The translations under genes were made by a program, and so were the position numbers. A stretch of 37,442 bases of DNA from Halorientalis regularis (GTDB lineage: Archaea; Halobacteriota; Halobacteria; Halobacteriales; Haloarculaceae), in contig NZ_JALJCL010000023.1 in the NCBI RefSeq assembly GCF_023698535.1, forward strand, positions 1-37,442, written 5' to 3'. This document shows positions 1-9,107 of this stretch, one piece after another. Within the stretch, counting starts at the first letter, position 1; each line of letters starts with the position of its first letter. The notes under the pieces were generated by a model. It was not told the DNA's origin, did not search any database, and saw nothing but the letters and a program-made list of their open reading frames with translations.

Positions 1-565
1 TCTTTCGTGAGGTAAAACGCCGTACCTCTTCGTTCTCAAATTGTTTCAGCAACGCCGAGCGAGAAACAGCCGACGACTGGCTCCAATCGTTCGCCTTCGC
101 ATGGAATCAGCTAATCTGAACACTACCAACGGGAGGCAGGTGGCCAACCTGTGTTCGGTGTCTCGCCGACGGACCATCGGCCGTGTTCGTAACCGGGCCG
201 CGATTCTCGCCGCCGCTACGATAGGTCGTTCGTGCGTCCGTTCCGGTTTCCTGCCCTGCCGGCGAATCGCGACCGTGATGGTGAACGGGAACCCACCGGC
301 GAGGACGATACTATCGAGCGCGACACCGTTGCCGGTGGGTGCGAAATCATACTGAGAACCGATGACCGCCGTCGTTGCCGTCTGGTTTGCAGTGGGAATG
401 CCGAGGCGGTGGACGCCAGGAGATACAGACCGCTCAGCATCGTTCCTCGTCAGGTGCTCGGTTGCCGACTCGACTGCCCGGGGGGAGGGTCGGACCGGCA
501 CTGACTTCCACCAGTCGGCACTAGGCACCAAACCCAGTTATATCTGCGGACCTAAAGTATGGAAA
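1..565. other. No recognisable gene
   Basis: Open frames exist on both strands, but none reads like a known family and none has a convincing start. A reverse-strand frame (531-46) has a short stretch of ordinary-looking hydrophobic sequence near its middle and Arg-rich sequence after it, which suggests decayed or non-coding DNA. The only clear signal is a TATA-like TTATATC at 538-544, which belongs to the gene starting at 566. Confidence 0.5.
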
Positions 566-865
566 ATGAGTAGTTACAGCCCGCCAGACGACGAGGAAAC
601 CTCCAGTAGCGAGGCCACCGACGGCAGGGATGTCGGTACTCAGCGGAGCTTCGAAGCGGTGGCGGGGCTCAGCCGGGTGGAGAAAGCCATCGGTATCCTC
701 GCGGTTGCGCTAGCCGGTGGTGTCGTCGCCGCCCTCGCATTCGGCCAACTCGTCCCGGACTCCGCGCTCGCCGAACAGGTCGCCCGGGCGCTCCGGCGGG
801 CTGGCATCGACGCCAGGGGAGTCCTCTCGGAACTCGGACGCGCTATCGACTCACTCCTCACATAA
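566..865 (+). CDS. Small acidic-tailed membrane protein (copy A of a duplicated family)
   Basis: This 99-residue protein is not from a family I can name. It starts MSSYSPPDDEE, has a Ser/Glu/Asp-rich hydrophilic N-terminus (about residues 1-30), a short GLSRVEKA linker, one transmembrane segment (about 42-62, rich in Ala, Gly, Val and Leu), then LVPDSALAEQ and an amphipathic C-terminus. I chose ATG 566 over the longer upstream frame for two reasons. A TATA-like TTATATC lies 22-28 bases upstream, as in leaderless haloarchaeal transcripts, and the homologue at 34675 begins at the same residue. The two proteins match along nearly their whole length. The gene converges with a glycine-zipper gene at 1011-1301. 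Existence as a gene is well supported by the paralogue; function is unknown. Confidence 0.82.
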   Translation: MSSYSPPDDEETSSSEATDGRDVGTQRSFEAVAGLSRVEKAIGILAVALAGGVVAALAFGQLVPDSALAEQVARALRRAGIDARGVLSELGRAIDSLLT

Positions 866-1010
866 CCGTCCCAGTCTGTCGAACCGACCGTAGAGGGAGT
901 ACGCGGACCGAAACGCCTGATGGATACTGCGCGGCTATTTCGTCCGACTGCGGTGAAATCGAGCCCACCCAGGCGTTTTCGCGACCGGTTCACGACGTGA
1001 AGTCGGCGTG

Positions 1011-1301
1011 TTACTCCGAACCAGAACGGCTCTCTTCGACGACTGGAATTTCGATTCCGCCAGTGGACGTCTCGTCCGCCTGCGTCGCTGCTCGACCGCC
1101 GTCGGTTACCGCTGGTTGTTCCCTAACACTCATCTGGACGCCATCGATGGCAGCACCGGTCAGATAGCCGATGGCACCGCCGAGCCCCGAACTGATGCCG
1201 GTCGAAACGGGTCCTGCCCGACTCCCGACGGCCGCACCCAATTTCGCACCGGACTCCGCAAACTGCCGCGCGTTCGCCAGTGATTTTTCGTCGGAATCCA
1301 T
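1011..1301 (-). CDS. Small glycine-zipper protein (copy C)
   Basis: The 96-residue product begins MDSDEKSLANARQFAESG. Its centre (about residues 18-52) has glycines and alanines at regular spacing and ends GGAIGYLTGAA, which fits a glycine-zipper helical hairpin able to pack in or on membranes. The C-terminal third is hydrophilic and probably disordered. The same core pattern (AK-x-GA-x-LGAA...GYL-S/T-GA) occurs in the protein at 9491-9787, so the two are likely paralogues. The reading frame extends upstream to 1430, but only the part from 1301 looks like protein and the homologous region lies in it. It converges with the small membrane protein at 566-865. No signal peptide, Tat motif or lipobox is visible. 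Function unknown. Confidence 0.65.
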   Translation of the reverse strand: MDSDEKSLANARQFAESGAKLGAAVGSRAGPVSTGISSGLGGAIGYLTGAAIDGVQMSVREQPAVTDGGRAATQADETSTGGIEIPVVEESRSGSE

Positions 1302-1876
1302 GTTTAGTTGCACCGAATACCGATACGTGCTGCTGATACTTGTGCTGTATGCTGGATTTGCCGGGGTGTTTCGACCGTCATGTTGGCCGAGATACCGTGT
1401 TCTGAATCCGGTGTAAAAGCTCAACCGCACCGCACTCGTCCGCGGTCATCCGACCGTCTCGGGTGGGTAAACATCAGCATGGCCGGTAAGTAGTCGAGAG
1501 TCGCTCGTGACCATCTCGGAGTTGTCCTCTGCGGCGGGTGAGCACATTTTCACGACTGTGATCGCCACCGGCTCGGTTCGCCTGCGGCTCCCGCCGGCCA
1601 GTTCCGCCCTGTCTCGCCCGTCCCACGCGCTGGGGCCGAGTGGCAGCCCCACCGAGAGGGCCGCCTGCTCGATGCTGACGGGGTTATTCCAGCAGCCCCG
1701 ACCGACTGAACGAGACGGACTCCCCCACTGAGACCGGCCAGCAACGGCCTTCCGGCTAACAAACAATGTTCTATTTAGAAAGGTTCGTTTACAATAGTAT
1801 CGACGATCGATGCGGATTTCCAGCAGCGTTGGCTGACGGCACGAATCGTCTTGTTTTCACAAACAGGAATTGGGGC
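1302..1876. other. No recognisable gene
   Basis: A reverse-strand frame (1766-1446) and a forward frame (1507-1731) are open here, but neither gives a protein with recognisable motifs or normal haloarchaeal acidic composition. I leave both out. The 3' part of this stretch precedes the sensor remnant at 1877. Confidence 0.45.
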
Positions 1877-2332
1877 GTGAAGATTATTCGTCCCGCTCAT
1901 AGTGAAACATGTACGAGTGAAACTGCCGGTACGGGGACCAACGACGTTGGCCGTGCCGATGCCATCGACGATGGGATTTTCTCACACATTCCCGACGGAA
2001 GCACGATTCCCGACTCGGAGTGGTGGGGACGGCACAAGCTATTCATCATCGCCGTCCTCTCGCATATCCCGATTCTATCCGGGCTCGGGTTGGCCGAGGG
2101 CAGTGAGTCGATCACAGGGATGACCCTCCCGACCATCCCGACGGGGATGTTGGCCCTGGAGATGTGTATCACCGCGGCGTTCGCCTTTGTGGCTGCGGTC
2201 CCGCGATTGAACCGCCGACTACGGACGAGTCTGGCGGTGACCGGCCTCGCCGAGTCACGACCGCGTGTAACGGCCCACGAGTCGACAGCAACGCGGACCC
2301 CGTACCGACTGCACCATCTCTGTTCAGGATAG
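1877..2332 (+). pseudogene. N-terminal remnant of a membrane sensor (taxis transducer or histidine kinase)
   Basis: From GTG 1877 the frame reads about 150 residues. They contain IPDGSTIPDSEWWGRHK, then a hydrophobic helix ending SGLGLAEG, then a second hydrophobic stretch followed by AVPRLNRRLRTSLAVTGL. This order (DGS-x-IP, W-x-x-RHK, helix, PRL-x-RR) is the start of the multi-helix membrane input domain shared by haloarchaeal taxis transducers and histidine kinases. In those proteins further helices and a HAMP/signalling or kinase module follow. Here the similarity stops at about residue 115 and the frame closes at 2332, so the gene is truncated. The family assignment is from memory of the motif pattern. 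A functional short protein is possible but unlikely. Confidence 0.6.
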
Positions 2333-2791
2333 AGCGGCTGTCACCAACAGATTGGACAGGCCGGGCGCGGCGGGGTCGTCCAGAACTCTCACTTTCCCGT
2401 GATCGGAGGGGCCCTCGACTGTCGAACGACTCGGGCGCGACGGTGACGGCAGGGCACCGTTTCACACAGCGGATTGAATTGAGAAGCAGTCGCGCCGGTC
2501 CCTCGTGCGACGCCGTGTGAGCACTGTGTCGGTATCGATAGCTCCGTGAGAGCGTCCCGTTGTTCGCCATTTCGAGCGGCGAGCGAATCGTGAGTTGCGC
2601 CAACCGTGATGTCCATTCGACACGGCAGTGCGTTCGGCGACACGGCGCCCGGGGGAGGGTGCAGCGGTAACTCGCTCAAACCGAGAGTTGCCGGCCGCTG
2701 AGTGGATCTCAGTAACCTCGGAACGCGGCGTGGCTCCGACGGTGGACGTCGGCGAGTCCGAACGTCTCTCTGTCTCCGTGTGGGTAGTCGT
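2333..2791. other. No recognisable gene
   Basis: About 460 bases follow the truncated sensor. Overlapping frames on the reverse strand (2603-2169, 2679-2389) are Arg/Ser/Pro rich and unlike haloarchaeal proteins. I see no remaining piece of a signalling or kinase domain. Confidence 0.45.
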
Positions 2792-3172
2792 TCAGTCTTC
2801 CTGGTACCGTGCGAGGTCGGTCTTGCTCAACATACCGACGAGTTCGCCGGCCTCGGCGACGGGTAGGTGACTACTATCGTGTCGCGTCATCGTTGCCGCT
2901 GCCTGCGTGAGCGGAAGGTCCGGCTCGACTGTCGTGACTACCGCCGTCGATATGTCCGCCGTCGACAGCGACGTGACGTCGCGCTCCTTTGCGACTGCGT
3001 CGACGAAGTCGGTGCTCGTGACGATTGAACGCGGCTCGCTCATCACCACGAGTGCGCTGATACTCGCGTTCCGCATCGTCTGTGCCGCCTCAACGAGCGA
3101 TGTCTCCGTCGCGACTGTCTCGACAGGCGTAGACATACACTCCCGGACGGGAACGTCTGACTCGACGTTCAT
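2792..3172 (-). CDS. Two-CBS-domain regulatory protein
   Basis: This 126-residue protein consists of two tandem CBS motifs and nothing else. The first (about 8-64) starts VRECMSTPVETV and runs to SIVTSTDFVDAV. The second (about 72-125) starts ISTAVVTTVEPDLPL and ends LVGMLSKTDLARY. CBS pairs bind adenosine nucleotides and act as energy or ligand sensors, in stand-alone form usually through partners not visible here. No DNA-binding or enzymatic domain is attached. A TATA-like element at 3191-3200 lies 19-28 bases before ATG 3172, which supports this start and a leaderless transcript. It is followed downstream by the decayed sensor region and shows no operon partner. Family certain, ligand and target unknown. 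Confidence 0.92.
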   Translation of the reverse strand: MNVESDVPVRECMSTPVETVATETSLVEAAQTMRNASISALVVMSEPRSIVTSTDFVDAVAKERDVTSLSTADISTAVVTTVEPDLPLTQAAATMTRHDSSHLPVAEAGELVGMLSKTDLARYQED

Positions 3173-3190
3173 ACAATCGAGTACGGCTGG

Positions 3191-3200
3191 TGAAATATGA
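3191..3200 (-). promoter_or_regulatory. TATA-like box of the CBS-protein gene
   Basis: On the reverse strand the sequence reads TCATATTTCA, 19-28 bases before ATG 3172. The spacing fits a leaderless haloarchaeal promoter. Confidence 0.55.
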
Positions 3201-3333
3201 GAGTTTATGCTGTGCCCGGAGCCCGGAGCGGCGCCCGCGGCCGTTGAATCGCTGTGGTGCCAGCCACCGCGTGCCTTGCACGGTCTTCGGTCCTCGGACG
3301 ACAGGCCGACAGTACCGAGGTCGAATCGGTGGC

Positions 3334-4671
3334 TCAGTCGCTTTTAGGAGCTCGCTCGTGGACGCGCGCGCGGACAGCACCCTCCGGCCTGAGCGTTACA
3401 CCGGGTTGGAACGACAGGGAGTCGGGGACCGTCTCGACGCTGTACTGCTGGAGAACGTGTGTGAGCGCGAACTGCGCCTCGGTGAGCGCGATCTGGCGCC
3501 CGATGCACACCCGCGGGCCGGCACCGAACGGAAAGTACGAGTCGTCGGCGCGACTCGCGGTCTCGCCCCAGCGGTCCGGGTCGAACGTTTCGGGCGCGTC
3601 CCACACACGGCCGTCGCGGTGGTGCGCGTACGTGGACAGGAGCAACGGCTCGTCGGCGGGGAGCTCGACACCGGCGAGAGTCGTCGGTTCGCGGGTCACC
3701 CGGGTGATGTTCCACGCTGCGGGGGTGAGTCGGAGCGTCTCCCGAACGACCTTCTCCGTGTACGTCAGCTCCGAGAGCGTCTCCCAGTCCGGGGGATCGC
3801 CGTCCAGAGTCCGCCGAGCCTCGTCGGCGACGCGCTGACGCGCCTCCGGATGGGTCGACAGCCAGTGGAAGGCGTAGGTAACCGTCAGCGCCGTCGTCTC
3901 TTGGCCGGCGGTCATAAAGAGTACGGCCTCGTCGATCAACTCGTTCTCCGAAAGGTCGACCGCCGGGTCGCGTTTGGCCTCCATGAGGGCCGTGATCATG
4001 TCCTGTGGCGGGTCCTCGACCTCGAGGTGGTCGTCGACGAACCCTCGGGCGACCGTATCCAGCGTCTCGTTTGCTGCCTCGAACGCCGCCGAGGGGCCGG
4101 GCTGAAGCCGGTCGGGCAACAGGAAGTCCGTGATATCGGGCTCGAACTCGTCGGCGACCGCCGACAGGGCCTCCTCGACCGTCCGGCTCTGTTCGCGCGT
4201 CGTGTCCTGGCTGAACAGTGTCCGAGTGATGACCCGCATCGTCATGGTCGACAGTTCCGACACCAGATCGATTCGGCCGTCCGCCGGCCACCCGGCGAGC
4301 ATCGTCTCGACGGTATCGGCTGCGACCTCGGCGTACTCGGACAGTCGCGGCCCGACGAACTCGGGATCCAACACCGACCGTTGTTGCTCCCAGAGCGTGC
4401 CGGCGCTGGTGAGCAACCCCTGTCGGCGCTGCTGGTCCGCTCCGGTCCCCGGGCGTGCAAAACGGTCACGGTCCGCCAGGATGTCGTGGACCAGCGACGC
4501 GTCGAGCACGACCGACACTGACTGCCCACCTGGTGGATCGAGTCTAACTAGTGGATACTGCCCGCCATAGGCCTCCTGGACGCCGGAGAGATACCGGAGC
4601 GGGTCCCGGGCCAGTTTCGTGACGCTCCCGACAACCGGGAGCCCTGGGGGACTGTGTGCTCGATTGCTCAT
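3334..4671 (-). CDS. Cytochrome P450
   Basis: A 445-residue soluble P450 of normal length for the bacterial/archaeal type. Visible hallmarks are the I-helix oxygen-activation motif AGQETT (255-260), the K-helix ETLR (ExxR, 311-314), the PERF-like DPDRW segment (about 364-368), and the haem loop FGAGPRVCIG (382-391) with Cys389 as the expected haem thiolate. There is no N-terminal membrane anchor; the protein opens with PPGLPVVG, the proline-rich hinge typical of P450s. It should use reduced ferredoxin or flavodoxin to hydroxylate a hydrophobic substrate, which cannot be told from sequence. No ferredoxin or reductase gene lies beside it. It is divergent from the SCP2-hydrolase gene at 5188, 516 bases apart, so shared regulation is possible. 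A weak SD-like AAGGT precedes ATG 4671. Confidence 0.96.
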   Translation of the reverse strand: MSNRAHSPPGLPVVGSVTKLARDPLRYLSGVQEAYGGQYPLVRLDPPGGQSVSVVLDASLVHDILADRDRFARPGTGADQQRRQGLLTSAGTLWEQQRSVLDPEFVGPRLSEYAEVAADTVETMLAGWPADGRIDLVSELSTMTMRVITRTLFSQDTTREQSRTVEEALSAVADEFEPDITDFLLPDRLQPGPSAAFEAANETLDTVARGFVDDHLEVEDPPQDMITALMEAKRDPAVDLSENELIDEAVLFMTAGQETTALTVTYAFHWLSTHPEARQRVADEARRTLDGDPPDWETLSELTYTEKVVRETLRLTPAAWNITRVTREPTTLAGVELPADEPLLLSTYAHHRDGRVWDAPETFDPDRWGETASRADDSYFPFGAGPRVCIGRQIALTEAQFALTHVLQQYSVETVPDSLSFQPGVTLRPEGAVRARVHERAPKSD

Positions 4672-5187
4672 AGCTACCTTTCGGGGAGACGTTCAAAAAC
4701 CTTCGCCTGCGGTCGATAGTGACACTCAGATCGGCGACTCCCCGCGCGACGGCGAACGCTGCGACCGGGTCACCTGCGGCCTCGCGCTCGGTGTCGTCGA
4801 AACAGTTCGAGAGCGAACCCATCCGTCGTCTTTCCGCTCGGAGCGTGCGTTCGATATCGCCGTAACCGCCGCACGTCCGCATCACGACCGGGGCGTGTCG
4901 CTGGCAGGCGCGTTGCAGTACGCCGGTCCCGACAGTGGGAGACACGACCCGGATGACGTCGTGTCTCGTGTGAAACCCGACGCGGAGCGAGTAGGTAGAA
5001 CCGCTCGTTCGGACCGGCGCCGACTCCGCCGGCGGTGTGTCGTCCTGTCGTCTCGGACGGGTGTCCGTCTCGCTCGTAAACCGTCTTTGAGTTTTCGTCG
5101 GTGTTTAAGCTATCTGCAAAACGTAGTTTTGTACCGGCCGAGCGTACTCAATGATGGTACGCACGGAGAGACCGGCCGAGACCCAGT
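4672..5187. other. Divergent intergenic region between P450 and hydrolase genes
   Basis: This 516-base spacer carries the upstream regions of two divergent genes. A reverse-strand frame (4945-4544) of 133 codons runs into the P450 start but has no recognisable motif, so I do not call it. AT-rich patches lie near 5090-5130. A 10-bp direct repeat (ACCGGCCGAG) at 5133-5142 and 5171-5180 sits just before the hydrolase start. Confidence 0.5.
5133..5180. promoter_or_regulatory. Direct repeat upstream of hydrolase, possible operator
   Basis: ACCGGCCGAG occurs at 5133-5142 and again at 5171-5180, ending 7 bases before ATG 5188. Each copy holds the palindrome CGGCCG. The position would suit a repressor site or a leader element, but chance in GC-rich DNA is not excluded. 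Confidence 0.3.
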
Positions 5188-6555
5188 ATGACAGACACAG
5201 CATTTGCAACCGAGGCGTGGTGGAATAGTTATCAGGAGATTGTCAACGATGACCCGGAGATGACGCTTCACGGCCGGGAGGCGTTCGACGAGAATTTCGT
5301 CGTTGCCGTCGGCGACGAGAACCACCTCATCGACATGTACGACGGCCGGGTCCGGGATGTCCGCACACCCGGGCTCGACGACTCGTGGTCGTTCAGCGTC
5401 GTCGGGTCCACAGACGCTTGGGGACAGTTCGTGAGTGAGGTCCCCTCGCCACATCACAACGAGCTATTCGCCTCGTTCTACCGCACTGCGGTCAAAGGCG
5501 AGGAGGGGTACTTCGACCTCGCTGGCGATCACAAAGCGATCTTCCAGAACTTCCGGTCGGTCCAGCGTGCACTGGAACTGATGCGGACGACAGAACAGGA
5601 CGGCGAACTCCCCACGACAGGAACCGCACGGCCGAGCGAGCCCTCGAACGAGGCGATCACCGGGCAGTTCGTCACGATCGAACTCGACGGCGTTCCACAC
5701 CGTATCTACTACGAAGAAGCCGGACCTGCGGGCGGAATCCCACTTCTCTGCCAGCACACAGCCGGCTGTAACAACCAGCAGTGGCGGCACGTTCTCAACG
5801 ACGAGCAAATCACCGAGCACTTCCGGGTAATCGCATACGACCTCCCACGACACGGAAAGTCAGTCCCACCGTCCAGCGAGTCGTGGTGGAGCGAGCAGTA
5901 CGACCTCACCGCTGAGCGATTCACCGACACCATCGTCTCCATCGCGAACGCGCTCGAACTCGACAAACCTGTGTTCACCGGGTCGAGTATGGGCGGCACA
6001 ATAACTCTCGAACTCGCCGACTGGTATCCGGATCGATTTCGGGCACTCATCGGGCTCGAAGCCGGACTGTTTACGCCTGGCTTCTACATCCAGTGGCTCG
6101 ACCATCCACACATAAATGCGAACGACGTGATTTCCCACGCGACCTGGGGACTCATGGCGCCACAGTCGCCGGAGTGGGCCCGGAGGGAGACGCTGTACAA
6201 CTACGAACAGGGTGCAAACGGTGTGCTCAAAGGCGACCTCTACTACTACTCGGCCGAACACGACTACCGCGACTCGGCGGACGATATCGACGCCTCACAG
6301 GTACCGATGTACCTGATGAACGGTGAGTACGACTACCTGACCAATCCCGACGACGCGCGCGAGGCAGCAACCGCCATCGGAGCGGGGGCGACAGCACACG
6401 AGATGAAGGCTATCGGGCACTTCCCGATGGCCGAGGCACCGGACCTGTTCCCCAGCTATCTCAAACCAGTGCTGGACGACATCCGCGGCGTCCGCGACGA
6501 ACCGGTGCCTGAAGTCCTGAAACCGTCGGACTTCGGTATTGCTCACAACCGGTAG
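5188..6555 (+). CDS. SCP2-like domain fused to alpha/beta hydrolase
   Basis: The 455-residue protein has two parts. Residues about 1-135 resemble the SCP2 sterol/lipid-carrier fold: FVVAVGDENHLIDMYDGRV, a buried W/F pattern, and a late GYFDLAGDHKAIFQNF segment. Residues about 155-435 are an alpha/beta hydrolase with oxyanion-region QHTAGCNNQQW (189-199), nucleophile elbow GSSMGG with Ser267, acid Asp382 in NGEYDYL, and His411 in AIGHFPM. All three triad residues are present. The carrier domain should hold a hydrophobic ligand for the hydrolase, which probably cleaves an ester, lactone or similar bond; the substrate is unknown. No signal peptide is visible, so it is cytoplasmic. It is divergent from the P450, suggesting joint use on a lipid-like or terpenoid compound (inference). 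Confidence 0.9.
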   Translation: MTDTAFATEAWWNSYQEIVNDDPEMTLHGREAFDENFVVAVGDENHLIDMYDGRVRDVRTPGLDDSWSFSVVGSTDAWGQFVSEVPSPHHNELFASFYRTAVKGEEGYFDLAGDHKAIFQNFRSVQRALELMRTTEQDGELPTTGTARPSEPSNEAITGQFVTIELDGVPHRIYYEEAGPAGGIPLLCQHTAGCNNQQWRHVLNDEQITEHFRVIAYDLPRHGKSVPPSSESWWSEQYDLTAERFTDTIVSIANALELDKPVFTGSSMGGTITLELADWYPDRFRALIGLEAGLFTPGFYIQWLDHPHINANDVISHATWGLMAPQSPEWARRETLYNYEQGANGVLKGDLYYYSAEHDYRDSADDIDASQVPMYLMNGEYDYLTNPDDAREAATAIGAGATAHEMKAIGHFPMAEAPDLFPSYLKPVLDDIRGVRDEPVPEVLKPSDFGIAHNR

Positions 6556-6920
6556 TCCGAGCACTGCACAGATATCCAGGCGAGATAACCGGGACTGGTT
6601 CAATCACGAGGGAGGCGATACCGTTGCGGACGGACTCGTCGTCAACACCGAGTTGGTGCAGGGTTCACTCGCTCGAACCTCCGGCCACGACGAGCCAGCG
6701 AACTCACGATGGTACAGTGGCAGCGACGAAGCCCGGCGACACTCGCCAATTTGTGCCGGACAGTAGCGAGTGTCACAGGCGGCCGCAGTGGCAGCAGTTG
6801 TCGGTACCCTGCGGGAACTGAGCGTCTACCGGGTGGGTATTGAGAGGCCCACGATGACGAATCGGTGTAAGAAGCAGGGGAAGCAGTTGAATACTAGCGG
6901 GGCGTCCGTTCCGGAGACAG
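6556..6920. other. No recognisable gene
   Basis: No credible coding frame is seen in these 365 bases. Near the 3' end a GGAG Shine-Dalgarno-like sequence just upstream of 6921 serves the transducer gene. Confidence 0.5.
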
Positions 6921-8395
6921 ATGGAGGAGACTAAACGCGACAGTGAGGACGGCGGGGCGGCCGACACAGGGTTGCAGATCGACGTGGACGCGGCGGACGA
7001 CACCGTCCAGGCGATGTTCACGCTGTACGACGCTATCGAAGAGATGCTGACGACCGACGCGAAACAGACAACGGCGGACGTGGTACTCGACGCGGCCGTT
7101 GACGTTCCCGGCCTGGCACAGACGGGTATCCACTTTCACGATGCCGACGAGCGGTCGCTGGTGCCGGTGAGCTGGAGCGGGAACCTGGAGCGGGAATTCG
7201 GCGAGCCGCCCGCGCTCGGGCCGGACACTGAAGCCTGGTCCACGTTCGAGAACGGCGAGATTGTGAGCGTCGAGGATTACTGGTCCGACGAGGGTATCAA
7301 CGGACTCGACAGTACGTTCCGGAGCGAACTGATCGTTTCGTTCGGCGAGTACGGTGTCCTCCTCTCTGGGTCGCCAGAACCGCGGGAGTTCGAGGACACC
7401 GACCGGTCGTTTCTAGAAGTGCTGTGTGCGAACGCGGCCGACGCGATGAATCGGATCGAACGCGAAAATGCCCTCCACGAGCGTGAACAGCGAATCGACC
7501 GGCAACAGTCGTCGCTGACCGACCTGGTCGAGACGGTCCAGGACGGTGTGGAGTCGCTGTCGGACACCGCCACGGACGTCTCGCGCAGCTCGGAACAGAT
7601 CAGCGACCTGGCGGACGACCAAGCGGCGACGATGACCGACCGCGGAGGTGTCGGACATGAGCGCCGTCGTCGAGGAGGTCGAAGCCTCCAGTGATACCGC
7701 TCAGGAAGTCGCCGAGGAGGGACAGACTCTCGTCACGGAGACGAAAACAGGCCATCGCCGAAATCGAGACGACCATGACGGAGACTAGCGCGGAGTCCGG
7801 GAAGCTACAGGCCCAGATTGCCGAAATCGACGAAATCGTCGCGGTGATCGACGACATCGCCGAGCAGACGAACATCCTCGCGCTGAACGCGAGCATCGAG
7901 GTGGCTCGCGCGGGCGAGGCTGGCAGCCGGTTCGCCGTCGTCGCCGACGAGGTCAAATAACTCGCCGAGGAGACCGCAGAGCAGGCCGGCCAGATCGAAC
8001 GGCGCGCGACGCGTATCCAGGACAACACCGACGAAACCGTCGAGAAACTCGACGCCGCAGCCGACCAGGCACAGCAGGGGATGGACCGGATCGAACAGAC
8101 TAGAGAGCGGCTCGAGGTGATCGTTGAGCAGGCGACCGAGACTGCCGACGGGAACAGCGAAGTCGCCGCGGCCACCGACGACCAGGCACAGACCGTCGAG
8201 CAGATCGCACACATGGTCGACGATACAGCCGAGGCCGCCGACCGCGTCTCCACCGAGGTCGGCGAGATCGTCACCGCGAACGAGCGTCAGGTCGAGCAGG
8301 TCGACGAGATTCGGCCGACTCTCGAGCGCGTGCGAACTCGACTCGAAACCGGCGAGCCTACGACGAACACTGGCGTCGGAGACCACAGAGAGTAG
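6921..8395 (+). pseudogene. Soluble methyl-accepting taxis transducer (Htr), broken by two frameshifts and a stop
   Basis: The start (ATG 6921, preceded by CGGAGA) leads into a GAF-like sensor domain (about residues 30-175, ending in FLEVLCANAADAMNRIE), a coiled-coil linker, and the cytoplasmic signalling hairpin. The tip is plain in the third frame: [23 protein letters not shown] and FAVVADEVK. Three lesions break it. The frame shifts by one base near 7638, where DDQAATMT should run into [13 protein letters not shown]. It shifts again near 7749, where TETKT should run into AIAEIETTM. An in-frame TAA at 7958-7960 replaces what is normally a Gln codon after ADEVK. The remaining frame continues to 8395 with the second hairpin arm. 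Intact, it would pass a cytoplasmic signal to CheA. Three separate lesions argue for decay rather than a single sequencing error. Confidence 0.9.
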
Positions 8396-9107
8396 CGCCG
8401 GTACCCGGAGATGTCGGGATTCTCACGGGACGCTCGAAGGTACCAAGACGCTTCGCTCCGGGGCCGAGAGCCGCGATATCGGCACCGACCGTCGCCAATG
8501 CGTCGGCTGGGTTCGGGTCGCTGTCGGCGAGATGGGTGTAATGCTCGTCCAGGATGTCCGCTAATGCCGTCGCGATAGCGTCGCTGTATCGCTCGACGCC
8601 GGGCTCTGTGGGGTCGTCGCCACCCCAGACGTCACGGATGACGGTCATCGAGTCGATTCGGACCTCCAGTCTGTGTGGCTCGTACCGAGTCAACAGCTCC
8701 GAGAGCCCGAGCTGGAGGGCGACGTACTCTGCGGTGTTGTTTCCCGTCCGGGACCCGACGGGCCGACCTAGTCGAGCGAGCTGGTCACCCGCAGCGCCCA
8801 CGATGACGGCACCCGCACCCGCAGAGCCGGGATTGCCGCGTGAACTGCCGTCGACGTAGAGGACGAACGTGTTGTCCGGCGACTCCGGGACGTGCGGGCG
8901 GGTAAGGTCAGAGGCTAATACGTCGTCGAGCGCGAGGCGCAACTCCTCCCGGGTAGTCGTCGGCTCGAACAGGCCGCCGTAGCCGGAGACAGCGTCGTCG
9001 ATGGCCTCGGTCGCAGCCGCCAGCTCGTAGCCGACGGTCGGGAGCACCTCGTCGACGAGCGCCCCGAGTGGCGACAGGTGTTCACGCGGGAGGATGTCGT
9101 TGGTCAT
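8358..9107 (-). CDS. rnhA: Ribonuclease HI-type nuclease
   Basis: A 249-residue protein with an N-terminal extension of about 78 residues and a C-terminal RNase H fold. The four carboxylates expected for two-metal cleavage of RNA in RNA-DNA hybrids are all visible: Asp86 in YVDGSSRGNPG, Glu127 in TGNNTAEYVAL, Asp152 in RIDSMTVI and Asp202 in NPADALA. The frame is open to 9155, but ATG 9107 has GGAGGTG just upstream and begins the recognisable extension, so I start there. Its final 13 codons overlap, tail to tail, the end of the decayed transducer gene. The N-terminal domain (TVGYELAAATEAIDDAVSG and on) is found in other haloarchaeal RNase H proteins, as I recall, and may help bind nucleic acid. 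The symbol is given by fold. Confidence 0.92.
   Translation of the reverse strand: MTNDILPREHLSPLGALVDEVLPTVGYELAAATEAIDDAVSGYGGLFEPTTTREELRLALDDVLASDLTRPHVPESPDNTFVLYVDGSSRGNPGSAGAGAVIVGAAGDQLARLGRPVGSRTGNNTAEYVALQLGLSELLTRYEPHRLEVRIDSMTVIRDVWGGDDPTEPGVERYSDAIATALADILDEHYTHLADSDPNPADALATVGADIAALGPGAKRLGTFERPVRIPTSPGTGATLCGLRRQCSS

Noticed and set aside
46-531. A 161-codon reverse frame near the left window edge
   Set aside because: A short stretch looks protein-like, but most is Arg-rich and it lacks a convincing start signal or homology.
3190-4521. A 443-codon forward open frame opposite the P450 gene
   Set aside because: It is Arg/Gly/Val-rich, has no domain, and is the antisense shadow of a gene with complete P450 motifs.
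4544-4945. A 133-codon reverse frame upstream of the P450 as an additional gene
   Set aside because: It overlaps the P450 start in another frame and shows no motif; promoter spacing favours non-coding sequence. Not fully excluded.
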